Positions 8,446 through 16,737 of a stretch of DNA of 64,000 bases are shown here, in pieces. The notes under the pieces were generated by a model that was not told where the DNA came from, ran no database searches, and was given only the letters and a program-made list of their open reading frames with translations. Position numbers and translations under genes: made by a program. This stretch comes from JBCBSZ01 sp039818945 (GTDB lineage Bacteria; Actinomycetota; Acidimicrobiia; Acidimicrobiales; Poriferisodalaceae), in the NCBI GenBank assembly GCA_039818945.1, contig JBCBSZ010000018.1, positions 1 to 64,000 of the forward strand, in the 5' to 3' direction. Every line of letters begins with the position of its first letter. Within the stretch, counting starts at the first letter, position 1.

Positions 8446-9678
8446 GTGGACGACACCCCCTCGACCACCTCGCGGCGCCGATTCCTCGGCATGGCCGGCG
8501 CAGCCGGCGCCACGCTCGCCGCCGGCTCGGTCGTCGCGTGCTCGTCCGACGATGACTCGTCCGACGAGGCCACGGCGACCGACAGCGTCCGGTACCCGTT
8601 CCGCAGCGCGCACCAGGCCGGCGTCACGGCGCCGGCCGGTGCCGCCGGCATCGTCGCCGGCCTCGATGTGCGGGTCGACGGCCGCGAGGAGTTGCGGGAG
8701 GTGTTCGCCCGCCTCAGCGACAGCATCGAACAGGTCATGGGTGGGGAGCCCTTCGAGGAGCGCCCCGGCGGCTTCCCGCCCATCGATACCGGGATCCTCG
8801 GTCCGAACCCCGGCGCCACCGGCACCACGGTCACCGTCGGCGTCGGCGACTCGCTCTTCGACGACCGGTTCGGGCTGGCCTCCCGCAAGCCGACCGAGCT
8901 GCAGCGGATGTTCAAGTTCGGCAACGACTTCCTCGTCCGCGACGAGCGCTCGCACGGCGACCTCTCGGTCACGGTCTCCGCCGATACGAACGACGCCGCC
9001 GTCCACGCCTTTCGGCAGGTGCTGCGGGCGACCCGCGGGAAGGTCGTACCGAAGTGGATGCGCCCGGGATTCAACGACATCCTCCCCGACGCCGGGCCGG
9101 GCGAGGCCCCCGTTCGGAACCTGATGGGGTTCAAGGACGGCACCTCGAACCCCGACGGCGCCGACCCGGAGACGATGGACGACCTGGTCTGGGTCCAGCC
9201 CGACGACGACCAGCCCGACTGGGCCGTCGGAGGGTCGTACCAGGTGATCCGGGTGATCCGGATGCAGGTCGAGTTCTGGGACCGGACGCGGTTGTCGGAG
9301 CAGGAGGCGATCTTCGGGCGCCACCGCGACACCGGCGCACCGCTGGGGGCCGAGCTCGAGACCGACACGCCGGAGTTCACCGACCTCGAGTCGCACATCG
9401 CGCGCGCCAACCCTCGGACACCGGGCAGCGAGCGCAACCTCATCCTCCGGCGTGGCTTCAACTACGCCGACGGACTCGATGGCAACGACCAGCTCGACCA
9501 GGGCCTCATCTTCGTGTCCTACCAGCGCAGCCTCGAAGCGGGATTCATCACGGTGCAGCGACGCCTCGACGGCGAGGCGCTCGAGGAGTACATCCGTCCC
9601 GTCGGCGGCGGGTTCTTCTTCGCGCTCCCGGGCCCGGGCTCCGAGAGCGGGCCGCTCGGCGCTGCGCTCCTCGCCTGA
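8446..9678 (+). CDS. efeB: EfeB-type Dyp peroxidase / deferrochelatase, Tat-exported
   Basis: The 410-residue protein starts with a twin-arginine signal (SRRRFLG, residues 9-15) and a Cys after the hydrophobic stretch (VVAC), so it may be a Tat lipoprotein. The mature part is a Dyp-type heme peroxidase with the diagnostic GFKDGTSNPDG (GxxDG distal motif) near residue 226 and a conserved His in the SHIARANPRTP segment as proximal heme ligand. EfeB enzymes act outside the membrane, oxidising ferrous iron for EfeO/EfeU and reported to release iron from heme. GTG at 8446 follows the EfeO stop by 5 bp, so the two are co-transcribed. A heme-degrading HugZ-like gene lies downstream in the same run. 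Confidence 0.9.
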   Translation: MDDTPSTTSRRRFLGMAGAAGATLAAGSVVACSSDDDSSDEATATDSVRYPFRSAHQAGVTAPAGAAGIVAGLDVRVDGREELREVFARLSDSIEQVMGGEPFEERPGGFPPIDTGILGPNPGATGTTVTVGVGDSLFDDRFGLASRKPTELQRMFKFGNDFLVRDERSHGDLSVTVSADTNDAAVHAFRQVLRATRGKVVPKWMRPGFNDILPDAGPGEAPVRNLMGFKDGTSNPDGADPETMDDLVWVQPDDDQPDWAVGGSYQVIRVIRMQVEFWDRTRLSEQEAIFGRHRDTGAPLGAELETDTPEFTDLESHIARANPRTPGSERNLILRRGFNYADGLDGNDQLDQGLIFVSYQRSLEAGFITVQRRLDGEALEEYIRPVGGGFFFALPGPGSESGPLGAALLA

Positions 9679-9691
9679 GTCGCGCCGACCG

Positions 9692-10768
9692 ATGACGCTC
9701 GCGACCCCGGCGGCTTCGACCGCCGTCCCGATCGACGAGACCGAGCCGCTGGCCCGGGTCGGTGGTCACAGCCTCCGTCGCCAGATCGCCGGCGTCGCGG
9801 CGTTGGGGATCGCGGTCGTCGCGGTGACGCTCGCGTCCCTCGCCGTCGGCGCGAAGCCCATCCCCGTCGGCACCGTGGTCGACGCCTTCGCGTCGTACGA
9901 CTCGTCGGACACCGACCACCTGATCGTGCGCGAGCTCCGCCTGCCCCGGACGATCATCGGCCTCATCGTCGGTGCTGCGCTGGCCGTCTCGGGAGCGGTC
10001 ATGCAGGCCGTGACCAGGAACCCGCTGGCCGGTCCTGGCCTCCTCGGCGTGAACGCGGGCGCCTCGTTCGCCGTCGTCACGGCGCTCTGGGTGTTCGACA
10101 TCGGCACGACGCTGGGGCTGGTGTGGTTCGCCTTCCTGGGAGCCGGCATCACGTCGATCGTCGTGTACGCGCTCGGCTCGATCGGGCGGGGTGGGGCCAC
10201 GCCGGTACGGCTGGCGCTGGCCGGCGCCGCGCTGAGCGCGCTGCTGCTCTCACTCACCCGCGCGGTCACGTTGCTCGACCGGGCGACGCTCGACCAGTTC
10301 CGCTTCTGGGCGGTCGGCTCTCTCGCCGGCCGCGACGCCGACGTCGCCGGCCAGCTGACACCCTTCATCATCGCCGGGCTGGCCATCGCCGTCGCCCTCT
10401 CACGACCGCTCAACTCCCTGGCCCTCGGTGACGACGCCGCCCGGGGCCTCGGGGTGAAGGTCGGGCTGACCAGGGCGGTGAGCGGTCTGGCGATCGTCCT
10501 GCTGTGCGGTGCAGCGGTCGCCGCCGCTGGCCCGATCGCCTTCGTCGGCCTCGTGATCCCGCACGCCGTGCGGGCGTGGTTCGGCCCCGATCAGCGATGG
10601 CTCGTCCCGGCCTGCGCGCTCGCCGGTCCGGCGCTGCTGCTGTTCTGTGATGTCGTGGGGCGGGTCATCGCACGCCCCGGCGAGGTCCAGGTGGGCATCA
10701 TGACCGCGGCCATCGGCGGACCGGCCTTCGTGGTCCTGGTGCGGCGGCTGAAGGCGATCCGGCTGTGA
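9692..10768 (+). CDS. FecCD-family iron/heme ABC transporter permease
   Basis: Using ATG 9692 the protein has 358 residues and about ten hydrophobic segments. FecCD hallmarks are visible: RELRLPRTIIGLIVGAAL near residue 90, SGAVMQAVTRNPLAGPGLLGVNAGA, and the C-terminal AAAGPIAFVGLVIPHAVR that contacts the ATPase. The N-terminus is longer than usual by about 25 residues. It starts 13 bp after EfeB and ends with a GTGA overlap with the second permease. The pair would form the membrane channel for the lipoprotein at 11847 and the ATPase at 13648, and possibly also receive iron from EfeO, since EfeU is missing. Confidence 0.9.
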   Translation: MTLATPAASTAVPIDETEPLARVGGHSLRRQIAGVAALGIAVVAVTLASLAVGAKPIPVGTVVDAFASYDSSDTDHLIVRELRLPRTIIGLIVGAALAVSGAVMQAVTRNPLAGPGLLGVNAGASFAVVTALWVFDIGTTLGLVWFAFLGAGITSIVVYALGSIGRGGATPVRLALAGAALSALLLSLTRAVTLLDRATLDQFRFWAVGSLAGRDADVAGQLTPFIIAGLAIAVALSRPLNSLALGDDAARGLGVKVGLTRAVSGLAIVLLCGAAVAAAGPIAFVGLVIPHAVRAWFGPDQRWLVPACALAGPALLLFCDVVGRVIARPGEVQVGIMTAAIGGPAFVVLVRRLKAIRL

Positions 10769-11850
10769 CCGCCACCGCGCCGCCGCCCGTCGCGACGTCC
10801 GTCACCGCTCACCTGCCCCTGCGGGGCCGTGTGGTCCGCACCCGCCGCTTCTCGACTCGCATCGACGTCCGGTCCACGGTCGTGTGCCTGGTGCTCGGGG
10901 CTGCGGTCATCGCCGCCGGCTCCTGGTCGATCATGGTCGGCGACTTCCCCATCGCGATCGGCGACGTGTGGCGCACCGTGGTCGGGCGGGGCGATGAGGA
11001 CGCCGAGTTCATCGTCGGCACGCTGCGGTTGCCGCGGGTGCTCACCGCCGTTCTCGTCGGTGCCGCCCTCGGCATGTCGGGCGCGGTCTTCCAGTCGTTG
11101 GCGCGCAATCCCCTGGGCTCGCCCGACATCGTCGGCTTCGACTCGGGAGCTGCCCTGGGTGCGGTCCTGATGATCGTCATCGTCGGTGGCTCCACCTGGG
11201 AGGTGGCGATCGGGGCGGTCGTCGGTGGGCTGGTCACGGCGATCCTGGTCTACGTCTTCGCCTACCAGCGCGGCTTGTCCGCCGCCCGCCTCGTGCTCGT
11301 CGGCATCGGGATCGGCTTCGCAGCAGCCGCCGCCGTCGACTACCTCATCACCCGAGCCGACATCACCGACGTCCAGCGCGCTGCCGTCTGGCTGACCGGC
11401 TCGCTCAACGGTCGAGGGTGGGAGCACGTCCGGACCGTCGGGTTCGCACTCCTGGTCCTCGCCCCGGTCGTCATCGTGGCCCAGCGCCGCCTCGACCGGC
11501 TCGAGCTCGGCGACGATGCTGCGGCGGCCCTCGGCATCCGGGTCGGGCGCACCAAGCTCATGCTCGTGCTGGTCGCCGTCGGGCTCGCCGCACTGGCCGT
11601 CGCCGCAGCAGGGCCCATCGGGTTCGTCGCCTTCGTGTCGGGACCGATCGCCCGCCGCCTCGCTCGCTCACCTGGCGCCGCCGTCGTGCCCGCGGCCTTC
11701 GTCGGCGCGCTCGTCGTCGTGGCCGCAGACCTCGCGGCCAGGCGGGTCCTCGCCCCTACGGAGCTGCCGGTCGGGGTCGCGACGGCGGTGATGGGTGCGC
11801 CGTACCTGCTCTGGCTGCTCACCCGTTCTGCCCGGGCGGGATCCCTGTGA
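10765..11850 (+). CDS. FecCD-family iron/heme ABC transporter permease, second subunit
   Basis: This 361-residue polytopic protein starts at a GTG overlapping the stop of the previous permease. It has the same family signatures: VGTLRLPRVLTAVLVGAALG near residue 90, SGAVFQSLARNPLGSPDIVG, and AAAGPIGFVAFVSGPIARR near the C-terminus. It is a paralogue, not a duplicate, of the first permease, as in FepD/FepG pairs. Its own stop overlaps the GTG of the downstream binding lipoprotein, so this region is one translationally coupled unit. Confidence 0.9.
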   Translation: MTATAPPPVATSVTAHLPLRGRVVRTRRFSTRIDVRSTVVCLVLGAAVIAAGSWSIMVGDFPIAIGDVWRTVVGRGDEDAEFIVGTLRLPRVLTAVLVGAALGMSGAVFQSLARNPLGSPDIVGFDSGAALGAVLMIVIVGGSTWEVAIGAVVGGLVTAILVYVFAYQRGLSAARLVLVGIGIGFAAAAAVDYLITRADITDVQRAAVWLTGSLNGRGWEHVRTVGFALLVLAPVVIVAQRRLDRLELGDDAAAALGIRVGRTKLMLVLVAVGLAALAVAAAGPIGFVAFVSGPIARRLARSPGAAVVPAAFVGALVVVAADLAARRVLAPTELPVGVATAVMGAPYLLWLLTRSARAGSL

Positions 11851-12863
11851 GGCCCCGTTCGACGCCGGTCCGCCGCCTGCTCGCGGCTGCCGCGGTCGCC
11901 CTCCTCCTCGCAGCCGGATGCGGCGACAGCGACAGCGGGGCGGCAGCTGACGCCGCCACGCCCACCACCGTCGACAGCGCCTCGACACCGACGACGGTGC
12001 CGGCCGGACCGCTGCCCGCCACCGTCGTCGACGCCCGCGGCGAAGAGGTCGTGGTCGAGTCCATCGAGCGCATCCTCCCCCTCGACGGCGACGTCGCCGA
12101 GGTCGTGTTCGCGCTCGGCCTGGGCGACCGGGTCGTCGCCACCGACATCTCGGCCACGTTCCCCCCAGCGGCCGACGCACTCCCCGAGATCGGCTACCAG
12201 CGCGCGCTCGCGGCCGAACCGATCATCGACTTCGCCCCCACGGTCGTGCTCGGCACCGACCTCGCCGGACCCCCCGAGACGATCCAGGCGCTCGAGGCCG
12301 TCGGCATCCCCGTCGTCATCGTCCCGCGGGAGGCGACGCCCCAGGGCCCGGCGGTCAAGATCCGGGCCGTCGCCGACGCGCTGGGCGTCCCCGAGGTCGG
12401 CGTCGTGCTCGCCGAGGAAGTGCAGACCGCCGTCGACGAGGCGACCGCGAAGACCGACGGCCTGCCGCCCGGGCCTCGCGTCGTCGCCCTCTACGTGCGC
12501 GGCACCAACGTGCAGCTCGTCCTCGGCGAGGGGTCGGGGATCGACTGGCTCCTCGAGGCCGCCGGCGCCGTCGACATCGCCGACGAGCTCGGCGTGGTCG
12601 ACGTCGAGCCGATCAGCGCCGAGGCGATCGTGCGGGCAGCGCCCGAGGTCATCGTCGTCCCCCAGCTCGGCCTCGACTCGGTCGGCGGCGTCGAGGGTCT
12701 GCTGGAGATCCCCGGACTCGCCGAGACGCCCGCCGGGGAGCGTGGCGCCGTCCTCGCCTACGACGACCAGCTGATGCTGGGCAACGGCCCCCGCACCGGG
12801 GACTTCCTCGCCACCCTCGTCGACGACCTGAACGATCCACCCACCATCGGAGCATCCGAGTGA
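11847..12863 (+). CDS. Heme/siderophore ABC transporter substrate-binding lipoprotein (HmuT-like)
   Basis: GTG at 11847 overlaps the permease stop and yields 338 residues with lipobox LLAAGC (Cys25). A short Thr/Ala linker follows, then a PF01497 fold: ERILPLDGDVAEVVFALGLGDRVVATD, GYQRALAAEPIIDFAPTVVLG, and a closing GPRTGDFLATL. The GYQRxLxAEPIL pattern and neighbouring HugZ-like gene fit the HmuT heme-binding group better than the catecholate-siderophore group, but this is inferred. The open frame upstream of 11847 is only a shadow of the permease. Confidence 0.82.
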   Translation: MRPRSTPVRRLLAAAAVALLLAAGCGDSDSGAAADAATPTTVDSASTPTTVPAGPLPATVVDARGEEVVVESIERILPLDGDVAEVVFALGLGDRVVATDISATFPPAADALPEIGYQRALAAEPIIDFAPTVVLGTDLAGPPETIQALEAVGIPVVIVPREATPQGPAVKIRAVADALGVPEVGVVLAEEVQTAVDEATAKTDGLPPGPRVVALYVRGTNVQLVLGEGSGIDWLLEAAGAVDIADELGVVDVEPISAEAIVRAAPEVIVVPQLGLDSVGGVEGLLEIPGLAETPAGERGAVLAYDDQLMLGNGPRTGDFLATLVDDLNDPPTIGASE

Positions 12864-13651
12864 GCCCAACCTCCGCCCACGACGCCGCCGCCCCTCCGGT
12901 GGCCGGTGACACGAGCTCGTTCCCGAGCCACGCCGAGCTCGCCCGCACGCTGCTGAGCGAGGGCGGCCACGCGACGCTCACGACGCTGACCGACGACGGG
13001 GCGCCCTACCCGAGCCTCGTCGCGTTCTCGATGCTCGACGACGCGAGCCCGCTGGTGTGCATCTCGGATCTGGCCGAGCACACCCGCAACGCACGGCGCG
13101 CTCCCGCTGCTGGCCTGCTCGTCACGGCGCCGCCCGGCGACGGCGACCCGCTCGACGAGCCGCGGTGTTCGATCGTCGGTCACCTCGAAGCGATCGAGCT
13201 CGACGACGACGGCCGGCGTCGCCATCTCGAGGTGCACCCGCAGACCGCGCTCTACGTCGACTCGAGCGACTTCGGGTGGTGGCGGCTGGTCCCCGATCGC
13301 ATCTACTTCGTCGGCGGCTTCGGTCTGATGGGGTGGATCACGGCGGACGACCTCGCCTCGGCGGAGGCGGACCCCGTGCTCCCCCACGCCGAGGGTGCCG
13401 TCGCCCACATGAACGAAGACCATCGCGACGCCAACCTCGACCTCGTCCGCCACCTCGGCGGCGTGACCGACGCCGGGTCGGCGCAGATGACCGCCATCGA
13501 CCGTCACGGCGTGAGCCTGGTCGCCACGACGCCGCAGGGGCCACGAATGGTGCGACTCCGCTTCGACGAGGGTCCCCTCGCCTCACCGGACGAGGTGCGC
13601 AGTGCCGTGGTCGCGCTGGCCCGGCGAGCCTCGGAGGGCGACGGCCGGTGA
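12860..13651 (+). CDS. HugZ-like heme oxygenase (PPOX split-barrel plus DUF2470)
   Basis: The 263-residue protein has an N-terminal flavin-reductase-like split barrel of the pyridoxamine-phosphate-oxidase class (GGHATLTTLTDDGAPYPSL near residue 35). A C-terminal DUF2470 module begins AVAHMNEDHRDANLDLVRHL near residue 175. This arrangement is that of HugZ/HutZ heme-degrading enzymes, which cleave heme in the cytoplasm to release iron. It starts with a GTGA overlap on the binding-protein gene and ends with a GTGA overlap on the ATPase gene. That placement inside the importer operon supports heme as a substrate. Alternative: a generic PPOX protein without heme oxygenase activity. Confidence 0.82.
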   Translation: MSPTSAHDAAAPPVAGDTSSFPSHAELARTLLSEGGHATLTTLTDDGAPYPSLVAFSMLDDASPLVCISDLAEHTRNARRAPAAGLLVTAPPGDGDPLDEPRCSIVGHLEAIELDDDGRRRHLEVHPQTALYVDSSDFGWWRLVPDRIYFVGGFGLMGWITADDLASAEADPVLPHAEGAVAHMNEDHRDANLDLVRHLGGVTDAGSAQMTAIDRHGVSLVATTPQGPRMVRLRFDEGPLASPDEVRSAVVALARRASEGDGR

Positions 13652-14466
13652 GTCGCCTGCGCGCCGAGGACGTTCATCTCGCCTACGACGGCCGCGTCGT
13701 CGTGTCGGGCCTCGACTTCGCCGTGCCGGATGGGCAGGTGACCGCGATCGTCGGTCCGAACGCCTGCGGGAAGTCCACGTTGCTGCGCGCGCTGTCGCGA
13801 CTCCTGCGCCCGACGCACGGTCGTGTCGTGCTGGACGGCGAGGCGATCCACCGCCTCCCGACCAAGCAGGTGGCCAAGCGCCTCGGCCTGCTGCCCCAGA
13901 GCCCGATCTCACCCGACGGGATCCTCGTGGTCGACCTCGTCGCTCGGGGCCGCACCCCGCACCAGACGCTGTTCCAGCAGTGGTCGGACGACGACGAGCG
14001 AGCGGTGCGGAGGGCGTTGACCGCCACGCGAACCCTCGACCTCGCCGATCGTGCCGTCGACGAGCTGTCCGGCGGCCAACGCCAACGGGTCTGGATCGCG
14101 ATGGCGCTGGCGCAGGAGACCGACCTGCTCCTGCTCGACGAGCCGACCACCTTCCTCGACATCACGCATCAGATCGAGGTGCTCGACCTCGTGGGCCGGC
14201 TCAACGAGGAGTCCGGGCGGACGATCGTGGTCGTCCTCCACGATCTCAACCTCGCCTGCCGCTACGCCCAGCACGTCGTGGCCATGCGCGACGGTGCGGT
14301 GGTGGCCGCTGGTGCTCCGGCCGACGTGATCACCGCCGAGACGGTGAGCTCGGTGTTCGAGCTCGAGAGCGTCATCATCGACGACCCGGTGAGCGGGACG
14401 CCCCTCGTGGTCCCGATCGGCAGCCGGGCCGGTGGCGCCGATTCGCCAGTCATGCTTGTTCAGTGA
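13648..14466 (+). CDS. Iron/heme ABC transporter ATP-binding protein (HmuV/FepC type)
   Basis: Starting at GTG 13648 the protein has 272 residues. Walker A is GPNACGKST at 36-44, the signature LSGGQRQRV is near 140, Walker B is LLLLDEPT, and LHDLNLACRYAQHV is the H-loop typical of FecE/FepC ATPases. It would energise the FecCD permease pair. It is the last gene of the coupled EfeO-EfeB-permease-binding protein-HugZ run. The 27 bp after its stop hold a palindromic operator for the next gene. Confidence 0.92.
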   Translation: MSRLRAEDVHLAYDGRVVVSGLDFAVPDGQVTAIVGPNACGKSTLLRALSRLLRPTHGRVVLDGEAIHRLPTKQVAKRLGLLPQSPISPDGILVVDLVARGRTPHQTLFQQWSDDDERAVRRALTATRTLDLADRAVDELSGGQRQRVWIAMALAQETDLLLLDEPTTFLDITHQIEVLDLVGRLNEESGRTIVVVLHDLNLACRYAQHVVAMRDGAVVAAGAPADVITAETVSSVFELESVIIDDPVSGTPLVVPIGSRAGGADSPVMLVQ

Positions 14467-14469
14467 CAT

Positions 14470-14481
14470 TAGGCATGCCTA
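14470..14481. promoter_or_regulatory. Palindromic operator TAGGCATGCCTA
   Basis: This perfect 12-bp palindrome sits 12 bp before the ATG at 14494. Its core AGGCATGCCT differs at one base from AGGCATGCTT in the palindrome upstream of the DtxR/MntR-type regulator at 25208-25225. A further similar stretch, AGTCATGCTTGTTCA, lies just upstream at 14448-14462. The shared core suggests a common metalloregulator. The site overlaps the likely promoter and would act as a repressor block. Confidence 0.5.
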
Positions 14482-14493
14482 CCATCAACACCC

Positions 14494-15042
14494 ATGGACC
14501 TCGCTGCCCCACCCCCGACCAACGTCGCGCTCATCGGCGCAGGGGCGCTGATGCACCGCGTCCCCGACGGCCTGTTGACCCTCGGTCACGACAACGGCAA
14601 CCAGACCGTCGTGAGCTTCGGCCCCAACGGGCAGATGACCCCGTGCGAGCTCCGCGGCCTGCTCGGCGCCGGGGCGGCCACCCGCTTCGCCCGCGGCGTC
14701 GCGACGTTCGAGCTCGGCGGCTGCTTTGAGTCGCTCGGAGGTGGCGTCTACGCCCGCCACGCCGGCGTCCGCCGGGAAGGTTGGTTCGTGACCGCCCTGC
14801 GACCGATCGCCACCCAGACCTTGCTGTCGGGTTGTGAGCTCCCGGTCGACGAGGACGAGGCCGTCGACGTCCACCTGGTCGGCGACTCGGTCCTCGGCGT
14901 CACGGTCGGTTCGATCCGGCTCGGCGACGTCCGCTGCGACCCGGTCGTCGACGAGATCGCCATGCGGATGAACGCCGCCTGCGCCGCCGAGGAGGTCGTG
15001 GCGGCCCTGTGCGGTGCACCGACCTCGGGCGACGCGGCGTGA
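14494..15042 (+). CDS. Uncharacterised protein of a small paralogous family in the iron island (copy 1)
   Basis: I do not recognise a named family for this 182-residue soluble protein. It begins with a motif GALMHRVPDGLLTLGHDNGNQTVVSF. Its central part is GGGVYARHAGVRREGWFVTAL, and it ends VDVHLVGDSVLGVTVGS followed by a Cys-containing helix (NAACAAEEVVAAL). The same succession (LA..VPG.....G..VV, GGGV...R.WFV..L, V..H..GD..LG....., closing amphipathic helix) recurs in the genes at 15039 and 20923, so the three are paralogues. There is no signal peptide or membrane segment. The upstream palindrome and the location between heme and ferric-iron importers suggest a role in intracellular iron or heme handling, which is inference only. 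Confidence 0.75.
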   Translation: MDLAAPPPTNVALIGAGALMHRVPDGLLTLGHDNGNQTVVSFGPNGQMTPCELRGLLGAGAATRFARGVATFELGGCFESLGGGVYARHAGVRREGWFVTALRPIATQTLLSGCELPVDEDEAVDVHLVGDSVLGVTVGSIRLGDVRCDPVVDEIAMRMNAACAAEEVVAALCGAPTSGDAA

Positions 15043-15587
15043 ACCGTCACCTCGGCGAGCCCGGGCCCGGCCACGAGCGTCTCCGCAGCCTGGTCGCGCT
15101 GGCCCACTGCGTCCCGGGCGTCCGGCTCGTCCTCCGTTGCCGCCGGGGCGACCGGGTCGTCGTCGGCAACGCCGTGGACGCCGACGTCGACTCCGAGACG
15201 ATGCGCCGGGTCGTTGTGGCGAGCGCCGACCCGCTCCGACCCGACTGCGGTTGCCTCGTCGACGACGTGGAGGTGCTCGGCTCGGTGACGGCGATCGGCG
15301 GGGGCGTCTTCCGGGGAACGCACCCGGGGATCGCGACCCGCTGGTTCGTCAGCTCCCTGCACGCGAGCGAAGTGGACCGCGTCCTCGACGAGGTCGGCCC
15401 GCGCCGATCCGGCGTGGTCTCGCACGTGACCGGCGATCCACTGCTGGGCCGATGCGTCGTCGGGCTCGCCATCGACCGAGGAGACCGGGCCGGCGAGCTC
15501 GATGCGCTGATCATCGCCGTCGCCGCCGAGTGCCTCGTGCGCGAGCTGGCGGGCGGCGATGCTCACCTCCGGAACGAGGCCGGCTGA
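15039..15587 (+). CDS. Uncharacterised protein of the same paralogous family (copy 2)
   Basis: GTG at 15039 overlaps the stop of copy 1 (GTGA) and gives 182 residues, the same length as copy 1. Shared landmarks are LVALAHCVPGVRLVLRCRRGD near residue 18, IGGGVFRGTHPGIATRWFVSSL in the middle, VVSHVTGDPLLGRCVVGLAIDRGD, and a closing helix ALIIAVAAECLVREL. It has seven cysteines, including a CGC triplet not present in copy 1. Similarity to copy 1 is clear in pattern but low in identity, so the duplication is old. Translational coupling suggests the two products act together, perhaps as a heterodimer. Confidence 0.75.
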   Translation: MNRHLGEPGPGHERLRSLVALAHCVPGVRLVLRCRRGDRVVVGNAVDADVDSETMRRVVVASADPLRPDCGCLVDDVEVLGSVTAIGGGVFRGTHPGIATRWFVSSLHASEVDRVLDEVGPRRSGVVSHVTGDPLLGRCVVGLAIDRGDRAGELDALIIAVAAECLVRELAGGDAHLRNEAG

Positions 15588-15624
15588 CGCGCAGGAGGAA
15601 CGGGACCAGCTCCCCATCCGTTAG

Positions 15625-15645
15625 GGCAACCACACTCGCGTTGCC
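15625..15645. promoter_or_regulatory. Inverted repeat upstream of the FbpA-like gene
   Basis: GGCAAC-N9-GTTGCC occupies the 138-bp gap between copy 2 of the unknown family and the ferric-iron binding protein, about 80 bp before the latter's start. It is preceded by TTAG, but it fits the DtxR box at only about half the positions, so the regulator is uncertain. Confidence 0.35.
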
Positions 15646-15725
15646 AACCAGGCTTCGGCCATCGCTAGCATCTGCCCGACGACCGGACCTGCGGGCCGGT
15701 CCCGACTCGAAGGACCCTTCCCCCG

Positions 15726-16736
15726 ATGAGCCCACGGACGTTCGTGCTCGGCCTGGCCGCCGCGGCGGCCATCGCCGCACTCGGAGCGTGCAGCAGCGAC
15801 GACGGCGACACCATCCGGATCTACACGGGCCGGCACTACGACCTCGAGGAGGCGTTCACGCAGTTCGCCGACGAGACCGGCATCAACATCGAGTTCCTCG
15901 AGGGTTCCGATGCCGAGCTCCGGGAGCGGATCGCCGCCGAGGGCGAGGACACCGAGGCCGACATCTACATGACGGTCGACGCCGGCAACCTCGCCCGCGC
16001 CGCCGAGCAGGGCCTCTTCGCCGAGATCGACTCGCCGATCCTGCAGGACGCGGTGCCCGAGGCGCTCCGCGACCCCGCCGGTCAGTGGTTCGCCCTGAGC
16101 GCCCGGGCCCGGACCATCGTGTACAGCCCGGAGCGCCTGACCCCCGACGAGGTCCCGACCACCTACGAGGAGCTCGCCTCGCCCGAGTGGGAGGGGCGGG
16201 TCTGCCTCCGCAACTCCTCCAACGCCTACACGCAGTCCCTCGTGGCCAGCCTGATCGGCAACCGGGGCTACGACGAGGCACTCGACATCGTCACGGGCTG
16301 GGCGGACAACGCCGAGATCCTCCCCAACGACGTGATCGCGCTGAACTCGATCCGTGACGGGCTCTGCGACGTGGCGCTCACCAACCACTACTACCTCGCC
16401 CGCGAGCTCGAGGAGGACCCGGACTACCCGGTCGCCCTCCAGTGGGCCGACCAGGACGGCGGCGGGACGCACGTCAACATCTCCGGTGCCGGCGTGACGC
16501 GGTTCGCCGACGATCCCGAGCTGGCCCAGCAGCTCCTCGAGTGGCTCGCCACCGACGGCCAGAGCGCCTTCGTCGACGGCAACCACGAGTACCCCGTGAA
16601 CCCCGATGTCACCCCCGAGGCGTTGATCGCCACGACCTTCGGTGAGACGTTCGTGGCCGACGAGCTCAGCGCCGCCGAGTGGGGCGTGCTCAACGCCGAT
16701 GCGGTCCGGCTGCTCGACGAGGCCGACTACGAGTGA
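15726..16736 (+). CDS. fbpA: Ferric-iron ABC transporter substrate-binding lipoprotein (FbpA/FutA type)
   Basis: The 336-residue protein has a lipoprotein signal (ALGAC, Cys22), then IRIYTGRHYD, the N-terminal motif of FbpA/FutA ferric-binding proteins. The adjacent tyrosines in NHYYLAREL near residue 222 are the iron-coordinating pair in this family. These proteins bind free or citrate-chelated Fe(III) outside the membrane. The gene heads a coupled three-gene operon with permease and ATPase. Confidence 0.92.
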   Translation: MSPRTFVLGLAAAAAIAALGACSSDDGDTIRIYTGRHYDLEEAFTQFADETGINIEFLEGSDAELRERIAAEGEDTEADIYMTVDAGNLARAAEQGLFAEIDSPILQDAVPEALRDPAGQWFALSARARTIVYSPERLTPDEVPTTYEELASPEWEGRVCLRNSSNAYTQSLVASLIGNRGYDEALDIVTGWADNAEILPNDVIALNSIRDGLCDVALTNHYYLARELEEDPDYPVALQWADQDGGGTHVNISGAGVTRFADDPELAQQLLEWLATDGQSAFVDGNHEYPVNPDVTPEALIATTFGETFVADELSAAEWGVLNADAVRLLDEADYE

Positions 16737-16737
16737 G

